DNA from: Amborella trichopoda
Lineage: Eukaryota; Streptophyta; Magnoliopsida; Amborellales; Amborellaceae
Direction: 5' to 3'
NCBI RefSeq assembly: GCF_000471905.2
Contig: NW_006498469.1
Location: 528,994 to 592,993 of the forward strand
DNA: 64,000 nucleotides
Below are positions 55,210-64,000 of this stretch, in pieces. The position numbers and the translations under genes were made by a program. Under the pieces are notes generated by a model. It did not search any database and was not told the DNA's origin. It saw nothing but the letters and a program-made list of their open reading frames with translations. The stretch's first letter is position 1, and every line of letters starts with the position of its first letter.

Positions 55210-58200
55210 GATCTCTCTCCAGAGAGATGACAAAAGGGTAAAACTTCTGCCCCCTTTTAGAGAGAGAGAAATAGAGAGGGAGAAAGAAAGAGCAATAGGG
55301 AGGGAGAGAGGGAGAGGGGGAGAGATAGAGAAAGAGTCATGGTTACGGATTGAGAGAGAGAGCTCCTACCTGGTACAGAGAGAGAAAGAGGGGGACAACC
55401 CCCCCTTTTATTCCTTAATGAGTTGTACTGAGGTACTCAGTACAACTTGCCTCGGCACAAGCTGGGTATAAGTTGACTCGGCTCAGTAGACTCTGCCGGG
55501 TCTCGAAACACTGGTTTTAACTCTTTTATAAAATAATAAAATAGTGATTTAAACATATTCAATATATGAATTTATTGCACTCAGAGTTACCTTTGCTCTA
55601 TCATAATAGTAAATAAGAAATACGTTCAAATGTTGTGGGTTGATCCTACATTTTAATAAAATACATAAATATGTTAACCAAATTGCAAGTTTCTATTTCC
55701 AGGCACCGAGTACATGATGATAAAGGTAACCTGGAAATACAAGGACATCAAACTCTTATTTTTTGTAATATGTTTTATTTTCTTATTTATGAAAATATTC
55801 GATGTTTCTTTCATGATCTAATTCAGTTGGTTCAGTGACAAGTCAAACTTATAGGAAGCTCACGAAGTCAATTTTCAGGTCTGCCACCTATGACCATGCA
55901 TATAAATAGAGCAAAAAATGCTTTATATAAATGTAACCTTCTCTCAAAAAAATAAAATAAATGCACGTTAGTAGGAACACAAGCATGTTGTCTTCTTCCA
56001 TTCAGAAGATAGTGGAGAAGGACCATCGCACAGACATGGCTCTGCCCAAAATCTGCCATATCCATAAAATGGTTTCTCTCCACTCTGTTCCATAAATGGA
56101 CAGCATATGGCAGCAAGTGAAACTTCTGAAGAACACATTATTTATATGCAGTACACTCCCTCTACAACATAAATAAACCAAAAACCAACAAGAAGCTTAA
56201 AAAATCTTAATCAAACAAAGACATATGTAAATTCCCAGAACCAAATTCAAATTGTACATAATTGGAATCTTAGACATCACAAGCTAGTATGTAATAGCAG
56301 CATAGCATCTGTACAAACTGCAAGCTTCATGGGTTATATGTTTCTGATGTCCATGCTAACATTTTTAAACCCATAGTAATTTGTGTCCAGTTCATTCACT
56401 TCCACAACAAACAGCGAAAATGTCACCAAAGTAGTAACACAATACTTTGCTCACTATGAGTACAAGAGAGATTGATTTCTTTAGAAATTTTTGCATTCCC
56501 AGCTTGATCTCCTAGCTTGATCCACCCTAAAATTGCTTCCCAGAGCTTATTTTTGTGTCATCTATCAAATCAATGATTAGTTAAAATCCAAAAAAAATTC
56601 AAAATCTCAGATTTGCAAGATTTTGAATAGCGAAATATATTTGGCCAAAAATTTCATTGAGTGCATGCCTATAAAATCAACTTTTCACCAATTAACTTTG
56701 TATATAGCCATTCTTAATATTTTTTATGATTTTTCATTTTTTTTCTTTTATGGTTTTTCCTGAATTTCCCCTTTTTCAGGATATGCTTGTGGCAAACTCC
56801 CCTGGATCGGGCAAGACCTGAAGAGTCCAGTTGGAACTCACCAAATGGACTTGCACTGGGCAACTAGTGAGTTCAATTTCAAAACACTTAGAAGTCCTTA
56901 CAAATACAACTTTTACGTGATGTGGATAGTTGCAAACAATCATATGGATTTCTTAAATGTAATTCCAAAATCCAAACCCGTATGTTGCATCATCCTTGAG
57001 GAAAAATTATAACAAAATAATGAAGTAACATGAATCAATGCAATAAGCACAACGGACCTCAGGCAGAAGAGTTTGGATTTCTTCAAGAACAGCTTTTATA
57101 ACTTTTTCATATAACTTTGTATTCTGTCTCCCTCTTAGAAGATCCATCTTGTTCACCACAACAACTAACCCACGACCTTCTTCCACTGCACGTCGCGCAA
57201 TGACAACTTCAGCATGCCGCATACTGCTTTTAGCTTTTGCTATCTGAACAGATTTGCAGTAAAAAAAAACAAACAAACAGCTGCCATGAAAATGCTCTAA
57301 AAGGATATGAGTTGAAACAAGAGTGACCGGGAACTACAAATTTTACTGTCATGTGTGCATCATATCATGGAAAGAATCTTACAAGGAACCACAAGGAAAA
57401 TAGAAACTATAGAGGTAGTTTTATTCTTTAACTGGCGTAGGGAAAAAATAACTGGCTTCATATGAGGAAGTTTTTATGACGGGTTATTCCATTCAATATG
57501 CACACAAATTTTAATGGTATTTATTTTAATGTACATACCTCAGGGAACCTTCATGTACCACTGATGAGAACTACATCTTAAATATTAACCCTACAATTTT
57601 CTTGGTATCTTAACCCTGAAATTCAAATTATAAGTCGAAGTAATCTGTAGGACCTAGGGTACAGACTTCAAATTTCCGTATTTTAGAGGTCATCACCTCG
57701 AAAATATTTTTCTTGAACTAAGGTAAGGTATCTTCAGGCACTTTAATAAGGGTTGGCTGGTTTTGGGGTGTCATAAATTCCTACAGACAGACACAAGAAG
57801 TCCCCAAACAAGGATTCAATATTCCAAAGCAAATGCAGCATTCATAGGATCAAGGACATTAGAACAAAAGTAACAAATTCAGAAATCAATTTCGAAGGAC
57901 TAAAGGATCATAAAACATAATTCCTTGAATGTAAACCAATAGCTTACAGCTGGCTTGTCAGTTCCACGAAGACGGGAGGATTTAAATAGAAATCGATAAT
58001 TTTCTTTAAAAAAATTTTCTTTAAGATTTAGATCAAGTGCCTAGGGATGCAAATTGATATCAAATAAGCTAGTACAAACAGGTGATGAGGCTGAGGGAGT
58101 ATGCCACTGCATTTTATTGCTCATAAGGCCAGTGTTCCAAAAAATGCCGGGCGGCAGCTAAGGCGGCCGGGGGGGGTTAGGCCGCCCAGCGCCTAGGCGG

Positions 58201-59330
58201 TCGCCTAAAAGCTGAGCGACCTAGGTTAAAAAGGGGGCAAATGGTGTCAAGTAACCCTGTTTTAGGTACACATTTGTACAAAATATGCATTTTTATTATC
58301 CAAACAAAACGAAAAACACCAAAATACCCCACCTGATGGGTATTTTTTCACCTAGTCAGGCGCAGTCCTCTGGGCGCCCGCCCAGGTACCCTAGGCGGCC
58401 GCCTAGGGACAGTATGCCTAGTTGGTCCACCCAAGACCCCCATCCCGCCTAGGCGCTGGGCAGATCACTTTTTGAATCAATGGACAAGGCTACTATGTTT
58501 TCAGTTATCATTTTCTTAAGAGAATTATATCCATCAAAGGGAGAATGAAAGCTAACCTATTGAGGGGCAATTGCATCCTATAGTCCACCACAAATGTAGT
58601 AGCAACGGGAAAGTCTGATATACATTGTCAATCGTGGTCATACTAATCCTAGTGTGCAATCATGTCAACATTTGGAGAGGTTTCCCAGGAGGCAACCAAA
58701 TGGTGACAGCTCTCCATCGGTCATTAATGACTTTGTAAAGAACACTACTATAATATTTCATAATGTATGCTAGAACATAGACCTGTTGCCAATTATCCAA
58801 AAAGGAAAGAAAAATGTCAATTGCAAATTATAACCTATCTGTTTCCCTAGTTGTCATAGACTCAAATTAACTTGAGTTCAAAATTTGAAAAGAACCCATG
58901 TATGCCCTCCATTGGACCTTCGTCATACTTTAAGATTGAGCAGGGCTCACCACAACCAATTAGGGATCTTAAGTAGGGTAAAAAATGAAAATTAAACTAT
59001 CTGCTGCAATGACTGTAAAACAGGAACTCGACAACCAAACAAGCTGAGAAAAGGTTATGATATACAACTTAAAGGTTATGATATACAACTTACGCAGTAG
59101 ATTAAACATAATGGCAAGTGGTAAAGAAGATTCCAAATCCAAATTAATATTTAAGGAAAGAAAATATGAATTCAGCTCCACATTAACAGGACAAAGTGCT
59201 GTACCTCTTCGCCATCAAGTACCAAGGCAACCACATGAGCTCTCATAAGATTCTTTCTCGCCTGCATAACACTCAAGGATGATAGTCCTCTTTCTTGCTT
59301 TGTTCTGTCCAACCAACCTGCAGTGTCCAC
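54105..59330 (-). CDS. Der/EngA-like GTPase, 3' part (four exons, 5' end not in window)
   Basis: Minus-strand exons 59330-59205, 57243-57058, 54741-54604 and 54428-54105 join in phase into 257 residues plus stop. In order: VDTAGWLDRTKQERGL (G3 of the second GTPase domain), NKMD (G4, 57142-57153), FVSALEGRG (G5), then a KH-like C-terminal domain (RHSWKDQAAQPKIKYFTQVK, GGIPIRI) and a basic tail. Bacterial Der/EngA has two GTPase domains and this KH-like end and acts in 50S ribosomal subunit assembly. Plant homologues act in organelles, so a plastid or mitochondrial role is likely. The P-loop of this domain, the whole first domain and any transit peptide are missing. They were not found up to 64000, so further exons probably lie beyond. 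Three introns are GT..AG, and two of them are transposon-bearing. Confidence 0.85.
54604..54741 (-). CDS. EngA-like gene, exon with G5 motif
   Basis: This 138-nt exon (46 codons) runs from acceptor GTGCCCAG to donor CGCAAG|GTAAGG. It reads VTGIPVVFVSALEGRGRTTI and on to LPTARLNCWLRK. SALEG is the G5 motif, and the end is the start of the KH-like domain. Confidence 0.85.
54953..55513. mobile_element. hAT-type element 3, in an EngA intron
   Basis: The left end is CAGTGTTTTCAAAATC and the right end, read inward, is CAGTGTTTCGAGACC. The flanking 8-mers CATTCGAC and GTTTTAAC match at only 4 of 8, so the target duplication is decayed or the edges are off. The interior holds long CT/GA tracts, including (CT)14 at 55179-55206, which create the 151-codon open frame on the plus strand (an artefact). 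Confidence 0.6.
55179..55206. repeat. (CT)n microsatellite
   Basis: A perfect dinucleotide run of 28 bases, followed by GA-rich stretches at about 55260-55395. Confidence 0.95.
55514..57057. other. EngA intron, remainder
   Basis: Between exons at 57058 and 54741. It is AT-rich with no paired ends or coding sequence apart from hAT element 3 at its far side. Confidence 0.5.
57058..57243 (-). CDS. EngA-like gene, exon with G4 motif
   Basis: This 186-nt exon (62 codons) runs from acceptor CTGTTCAG to donor CCTGAG|GTCCGT. It reads IAKAKSSMRHAEVVIARRAV through VVVVNKMDLLRGRQN to LLPE. NKMD is the guanine-specificity motif. Confidence 0.85.
57244..59204. other. EngA intron with hAT element 4
   Basis: A 1,961-bp intron containing the hAT-type element at 58130-58482. 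A direct repeat of AAAGGTTATGATATACAACTTA lies at about 59050-59093. Nothing else was recognised. Confidence 0.5.
58130..58482. mobile_element. hAT-type non-autonomous element 4
   Basis: The left end is CAGTGTTCCAAAAAATGCCG and the right end, read inward, is CATTGATTCAAAAAGTGATC. The flanks CATAAGGC (58122-58129) and GACAAGGC (58483-58490) agree at 6 of 8 positions. The interior is GC-rich with GCCTAGGCGG-type words, the same design as the elements at 3626 and 63110. Confidence 0.8.
59205..59330 (-). CDS. EngA-like gene, exon with G3 motif
   Basis: This 126-nt exon (42 codons) has acceptor TTGTACAG and donor GAAGAG|GTACAG. It encodes VDTAGWLDRTKQERGLSS and on to VALVLDGEE, the G3 motif (DTAG) and the following switch-like region of the second GTPase domain. 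The next upstream exon, which should hold the P-loop, was not located. Confidence 0.85.
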
Positions 59331-59722
59331 CTGTACAATAAATCATAGAAAATCTGAGGGAACAAAATCTAAGTCAAAATACTATCTTTAAGAACTCAGA
59401 GCCAAAAGAAGTCCTCATAAATGAAATAATAAAAAAAATCATAACCAGCTAATTTTTCCATCATGGAGACAGATTGCAGCTATATGAAACAAAGATGGCT
59501 TCACCAGAAGCTATTTCTAATAATGTGATAAAGGCAGTAATATAATTTAATTTCAGAAAGCCAATCAACTAAACTCAGCTAACATAGTACCTATGAACAT
59601 GTCATATAAGCATATGAGAGTATTTATTTGATAGATATAACATGTTTTATATCGGATATATAAAACATGTTTTATATTTATACATTAAAAAATTGAACAT
59701 GCTACACTGAACAAGTTTTGAG
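59331..59722. other. sequence upstream of the first EngA exon found
   Basis: AT-rich; includes a short inverted pair around AAAACATGTTTTATAT at 59638-59680. No exon with a P-loop was seen here. Confidence 0.4.
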
Positions 59723-61013
59723 CAGTGTTATCAGAACCATTGTTAGATGGTAAGATCCGACTGGATCTGACAGGAGTCAATACTAAAACCAGCTTGATCA
59801 GGTTCGACCCAAAAGAGGATCAAAACCAGTCAGAATCATCAAAAATCCGTCGCTGGATTGAACCAGCCAGTTCGTCATCCAAAGTGAAAGCGATCAGTAA
59901 AGACGACCCACAACTGCTTATCTTTTTCATAATTATCTATTTGGCAAAATATGTTCCAAGGTTTTTTTGTAAAGATCCCTTTGCCTTTAACATTTCAAGC
60001 TCGAAGCAGCAACTATTCATAGCTACTTTATTGAAATCTATGACCCACAACTGTTTTTCTTTTTCATAATTATCTATTTGGAAAAATATGTTCCAATTTT
60101 TTTTTGTAAAGATCCCTTTGCCTTGAACATTTCAAGCTCACAGCAGCAACTATTCATAGCTACTTTATTGAAATCTATGAGATTAATACGGTATTTACAG
60201 TTGTTGGGAAACCTCAAGTCACTGGTCATGCAGAATGTGTGACTATATTGTCAAATGAAAGTACTCCACCCTCTCCCCCCAGGGTCCAATCTTTTCAATT
60301 TTTTAAAATATTTAAAAATAGACAACCAGATCCAACCAGTTCAACCGCAAAAAATCGAGCACTTCTTTAGTTCTGATGACACTGGTGTTGACATGCATTG
60401 GATACAAGTTAAATATCAAGGAATTAAATGGTATAGCAAAGAACGGGTATCCTTTAATAGATCTTGAATATTTCACTGATGTTTATTCCAAGATTGGCCA
60501 AGATACTGCTCCAAGATTCCAACCTACAGAAAACCCTGACTGATACATTAATCCAATTCCAGCAATTTTCTAACGCATTGAAAGCCCAGAGCCACCCATT
60601 TTTCCCAGCCAATATTCAGCAAATTTGTCCAGATATCTTGCAAGTTTGGGCCAAAACATTATGGCCAAGTTCCCAAGCCCCACCAAATCTGGATTAAACA
60701 AAGCCCTTTTTCTGGCCGATTGAAACCCAAATGCTCATCCAACTTGTAATCCCATTTTTCAGCATGTTCTCTATTCATAAAGTTTTTGATAGTTTCTCTA
60801 CTATCTAGTAATCTAGTAACTCAACATATATCCTTAGCATTATTACTTTTCAGTTTTTACAGACTTCTCTTCTTTTAATATTTTTCTCTGTTTTAAAAGA
60901 TTTTAATACTTTTTGTTTTTTTCTATAAAATAAAAAATAGGATCCGTCGAACAGGCTTGGACGACACCGAAGCCCTTACCAGTCCATCTACTGGTCCAAT
61001 CCTAATAACACTG
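59723..61013. mobile_element. putative hAT-type element 5
   Basis: The left end is CAGTGTTATCAGAACC and the right end, read inward, is CAGTGTTATTAGGATTGG. The inner ends carry GATC/AACCAG words. The flanking 8-mers do not match, so the pairing is less certain than for the other elements. A 137-bp tandem duplication lies inside. Confidence 0.45.
59905..60178. repeat. 137-bp tandem duplication
   Basis: GACCCACAACTG through TTTATTGAAATCTATGA occurs twice with an offset of 137 bp and about ten differences. Confidence 0.9.
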
Positions 61014-61794
61014 GTATCAGAGTAATAAGTTTCAAATTTCAGGATTTCTATGAGTTTCCAGATTTAATCACTTAAAAAGTAATCTGAACTTTTTTGGGGC
61101 CTCATTTTTTATTTTTCTGGGGGCAGGGGGAGGGGGGTGTGTAACGCTGCCATCAATAAAAACATGCTTCTTTTTACTTATCTTTTGCAATTTTAAGAAA
61201 TTTATAAGGCTGGTAGATCGTTGGTAAAGGATTGGGCTCAGTTCAAGAAGTGCATGCAAGATTTCTTTTTCCGTTATTTTTTTTTTGAAGCTAGAATAAC
61301 ATTAAAAGATAAAAAAAGAGGCTTTGGGTAGAATAGTAGGCTGCTCCAGTGGGAGGCAATTATGTCAACGTATATATATCCCAATAAATCAAGTCTTTTG
61401 TAGTAACGTGGATGGACTACAAAATGGAAGCAAATGCTGGGGACAGAAAACCCAAGATCTGTTGTTGAGACGTGACCTCATATTCATGTTGTAGTCAATC
61501 CTATTACAGCATAGAAGACACTGAAGAGGAATATGAAGTGAAGTAGGGAGTACTGAAGCAAGATGCACATGGCAATTTGTTGCTCAGCAGATGAATCTTT
61601 GTGATGACCTAACTGCATGTGATGTGAAGTAAGATGAGAAGGCAATGATAGAACATATACTGAGGCAAAAACATAGTAGAATGCGAGTGAGAATCCTTAT
61701 TCTTGATAGGGGTTAATGTTTGTCAGACTTGGCTAAAAATTTAGATTATGCAAAGACCTTCAAAGTCCTTGAGCATTTTTCTTTAACGTGCTAA
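61014..61794. other. unassigned stretch before LINE C
   Basis: T-runs at about 61277-61287 followed by ACATTAAAAGATAAAAA could be the poly(A) end of another short LINE-like insertion. Nothing else was recognised. Confidence 0.3.
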
Positions 61795-62149
61795 CTGTTG
61801 TATTAAGGTGCAAAGTGTATTACAAGAATTTAGGCAGCCCACACAAGTGGGGTGCTCAGTACAAATACCCGCAAAGGGGTTCAAAAAATGTTCTACATTC
61901 ACAAAAAGAAAACTAGATAAAAAAGTGGGGTCTAAGAGCTCAAAAAGTTGCCAAATATCCCCTAGATAGAGTCTTGTGCTCCTCCCTCCTTAGAGAGGGT
62001 GTTTCATGCTGCATTGGTTTCTCTCCAAATATGACTCCATGAGACGGCCATAGCTCTGCAGAAGTGGAAAATTTCGTAAAAAATATGGTCAACTCTCTAG
62101 GGGTAGCGTGAGGACCCAGGCTGTGAGAAGTTTGGAATCTCCCTCAATG

Positions 62150-62932
62150 ACCAAATCAAGTCCCCAACCAGGATTAAAGTTCCTGAGGCCGAGGGCATCC
62201 TTGTCCCTAAAGATACCCCCTATGCTTGAGGGTCCCAGATTGCTGAAGGAACAACTGTCGAAGCTTAGCGTGGCTTGGCCGGGTTTGGGCAGTCTACACA
62301 GAGCGGATCGAGGGATTCTAGTTGACCTCAGGCCTCAGGTATAGCATCGCTTGCTAGTCTTGGTGAAAGTAGGTCTAAGAGAAGTGTTTGAAGACTTTGT
62401 AGTTTTTGGTCCAAAAGATGACCAATGTAAGAACCCTCTCCTTCAAGGTGACGAGTGTTGCCTTCTTCCCACAGAATGGCCTGCTGTTTCTTTCACTCCA
62501 GTTGGCCCACAACATGGCCACCACTGAAGCCCGCCATAGGAGTAAGCCGGATTTGGACAGAGGAGAGAGAAAGGCTGTGAAGAGGTGTGGGACTGACCTT
62601 AGGGATACTCATAACCAATTGAAAAGTTGTAGAAGGTCTACCCAAATGGATCTGGCCAAGTCGCAAGGAAGGAAACGGTGTGCATTTGTTTCTTCCTGCC
62701 TAGCACACATGACACATCTATTGGGCATCGGAAGACCTCATCTTTAGAGCTGGTAGACCGTCAAGGCTCTCTCAGATAGGGAAATCCAATTGTAGACTTG
62801 GATCTTGGGAGGGACAACAGGGAAACAGACTTTAGCAGCTATAAAGGAAGGTGCTGCAGGCAAGGTTTGGTGTGAGGTTATTTTGCAGTAGAAGGAGGCT
62901 ACCGAGAAAACACCTGATGGGACAGGGGACAA
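62150..62932 (-). pseudogene. LINE C ORF2 C-terminal remnant (zf-RVT, RNase H)
   Basis: From 62932 downward the minus strand reads MSPVPSGVFSVASFYCK and PPKIQVYNWISLSERALTVY. After a frameshift it gives a Cys-rich piece, then an RNase H-like piece with the conserved Asp-Ser-Cys-Ser and a Gly-Asp-Ser near 62130. It parallels LINE B 19524-18690 in order and spacing. Confidence 0.65.
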
Positions 62933-63109
62933 ATTATCTTGTTGGCACGTTGGGGTGGGAGGAAGATTGAATGGATGAGGGTTGACAAGACTGAGAAATC
63001 CATCTCGTGGTCATCAATAGGCCCCCTGAAGTTGGGGATCTAAACATTGGCAAGGCCCAAATTCTCAAAGTGGTTGGCCACAGTTGCGACGGGAAAACAT
63101 TCTAAGAGG

Positions 63110-63881
63110 CAATGTTCAAAAAGACGGATTCGAGCGCCTAGGTGGTTTGGGTGCCTGGCCGCCTAGGCGGGTGCCCAGAGACAGGGTGCCCTCAACAAAA
63201 TCAAACCCCTCTCCCCCACCCCAAACATTGTCCAGGTGAGAAACAAATTCAATTAATCATCAAAAAAATCAATCTTTTAAATACAAACATGTAAATATAT
63301 CATTAAAAAAAAAAAAAGTAAAAGAAAAAACACATGATTCATAACATAATATGTTGTAGCAAAATAAAATCAATACCCTCTTTAAAATATGATAATATTT
63401 TAAAATTATCAAAATCAAGTCGATGTCAGTGCAAACCTCATCTATTGGATCGCCAAAAGTTCTCAAAATCAACTACTGGAAGCTCCAAATCCACCCTAGA
63501 ACTATTGCCTTCGTTTTGGGAAGAAATCGAAAAGGCAAAAAATTTATCGATCTTTCGATAAATCGCAAAAGAGTGGTATTTGGTTTTTCTCAACCTAAAG
63601 GCCATGGATTTTCTATTGGGGGTTTAGAATAGCCCCTAAAACCCTTTTCCCCACTTTTTAGGAGGAAAAATTACTCTAACCGAGGTTTTTTTTCCGCCCG
63701 CCCGCAAGTTGTCACGACGCGGCGTTTAGGCGAGCGCCCAGCCAATAGCACCTAGGCGGCACCTTAACCGCCTAAGTGGGCGCCTAGAAGCAGGGCGCAT
63801 AATGACCCCAACCAGACTGCAGCTAAGCGTTTTTAAATTTTTTTTGCCTAAGGGGTCGGGCAGCCGAATTTTCGAACATTG
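63110..63881. mobile_element. hAT-type non-autonomous element 6, nested in LINE C
   Basis: A perfect 8-bp target duplication CTAAGAGG lies at 63102-63109 and 63882-63889. The left end is CAATGTTCAAAAAGACGG and the right end, read inward, is CAATGTTCGAAAATTCGG. The interior has GCCTAGGTGG/GCCTAGGCGG words near both ends and an AT-rich centre. It is the longest of the GCCTAGG-type elements here (772 bp). The insertion into LINE C shows it is younger than that LINE. Confidence 0.9.
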
Positions 63882-64000
63882 CTAAGAGGAACAATTTGGA
63901 GAAGATCCCTCAAAGGAGAATGTCCGATCCAGAGATCAAACCAGAAGAGGACCCTATTGCCTTCATGAGGGTAGAAGTAGATATTAGCGAGGAAGAGGTT

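Larger units (their letters stand above)
61795..64000 (-). mobile_element. LINE C: L1-type retrotransposon, 3' part, continuing past the window
   Basis: The 3' end is near 61795. RNase H-like sequence on the minus strand is at about 62300-62150 (SFDSCSFSNLGPS, GLRNFNPGWG). A zf-RVT-like segment at 62932-62640 has SGVFSVASFY and NWISLSERALTV. The RT side continues at 63890-64000 after a hAT insertion (63110-63881). The text at 63890-64000 aligns with the same region of LINE A (about 6140-6240) by eye. The family looks related to, but distinct from, LINEs A and B. Frames are broken. Confidence 0.7.

Noticed and set aside
55016-55471. 151-codon plus-strand frame with Ser/Leu and Arg/Glu repeats
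   Set aside because: It arises from CT and GA tracts inside a hAT-type element in an EngA intron.

Overview
The window is nuclear DNA of a flowering plant. The evidence is spliced genes with GT..AG introns, an organellar-type Der/EngA GTPase gene split by long introns, plant L1-type LINEs carrying RNase H, Ty1/copia elements primed by initiator-methionine tRNA, and many hAT and Mutator-like miniature elements. I cannot name the species. A run of 20 N (51921-51940) shows it is a draft assembly.

Two host genes are supported. (1) A plus-strand SagB/ThcOx-type nitroreductase-family gene runs from 637 to 24783. Its exons are 637-2265, 3324-3513 and 24656-24783, they join in phase, and they encode 648 residues. 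Its second intron is 21,142 bp and is filled with transposons. (2) The 3' part of a minus-strand Der/EngA-like GTPase gene lies at 54105-59330 in four phase-compatible exons. They carry the G3, G4 and G5 motifs of the second GTPase domain and the C-terminal KH-like domain. The upstream exons were not found and are probably beyond 64000.

Layout: 1-636 is a repeat-rich 5' flank. 637-24783 is the nitroreductase gene. Its giant intron holds a hAT element (3626-4022), LINE A (about 4691-11974, minus, with matching target-site duplications), a nested hAT/MULE/hAT cluster (14352-16137), a minisatellite, LINE B (about 18240-24000, minus) and a long inverted duplication (24001-24382). 25208-25440 is a foldback MITE. 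26265-34417 is a complete but decayed copia element with a second, miniature LTR element (29500-31009) inserted in its pol. 34733-35680 is a solo LTR of the same copia family in opposite orientation. 35927-37533 is a MULE-like inverted-repeat element. 42400-43227 is a miniature LTR (TRIM-like) element. 44666-45527 is a MULE-like element with a palindrome array. 47797-49233 is a second copy of the miniature LTR family. 49340-50410 has weak pararetrovirus-like remnants. 51345-51920 is a tandem repeat running into the assembly gap. 54953-63881 holds four more hAT-type elements around and inside the EngA gene, and LINE C runs from about 61795 to the window end.

No CRISPR array, operon-like system, tRNA or rRNA gene was seen. 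The most informative content is the transposon architecture. Five elements have intact or near-intact target-site duplications with readable termini (hAT at 3626, 15600 and 63110; copia at 26265; solo LTR at 34733), and the nested miniature LTR element at 29500 adds a sixth. Two MULE-like elements carry internal arrays of short motifs. A small LTR family keeps one conserved short reading frame. There is also a possible unrecognised host exon pair at 40365-40639.
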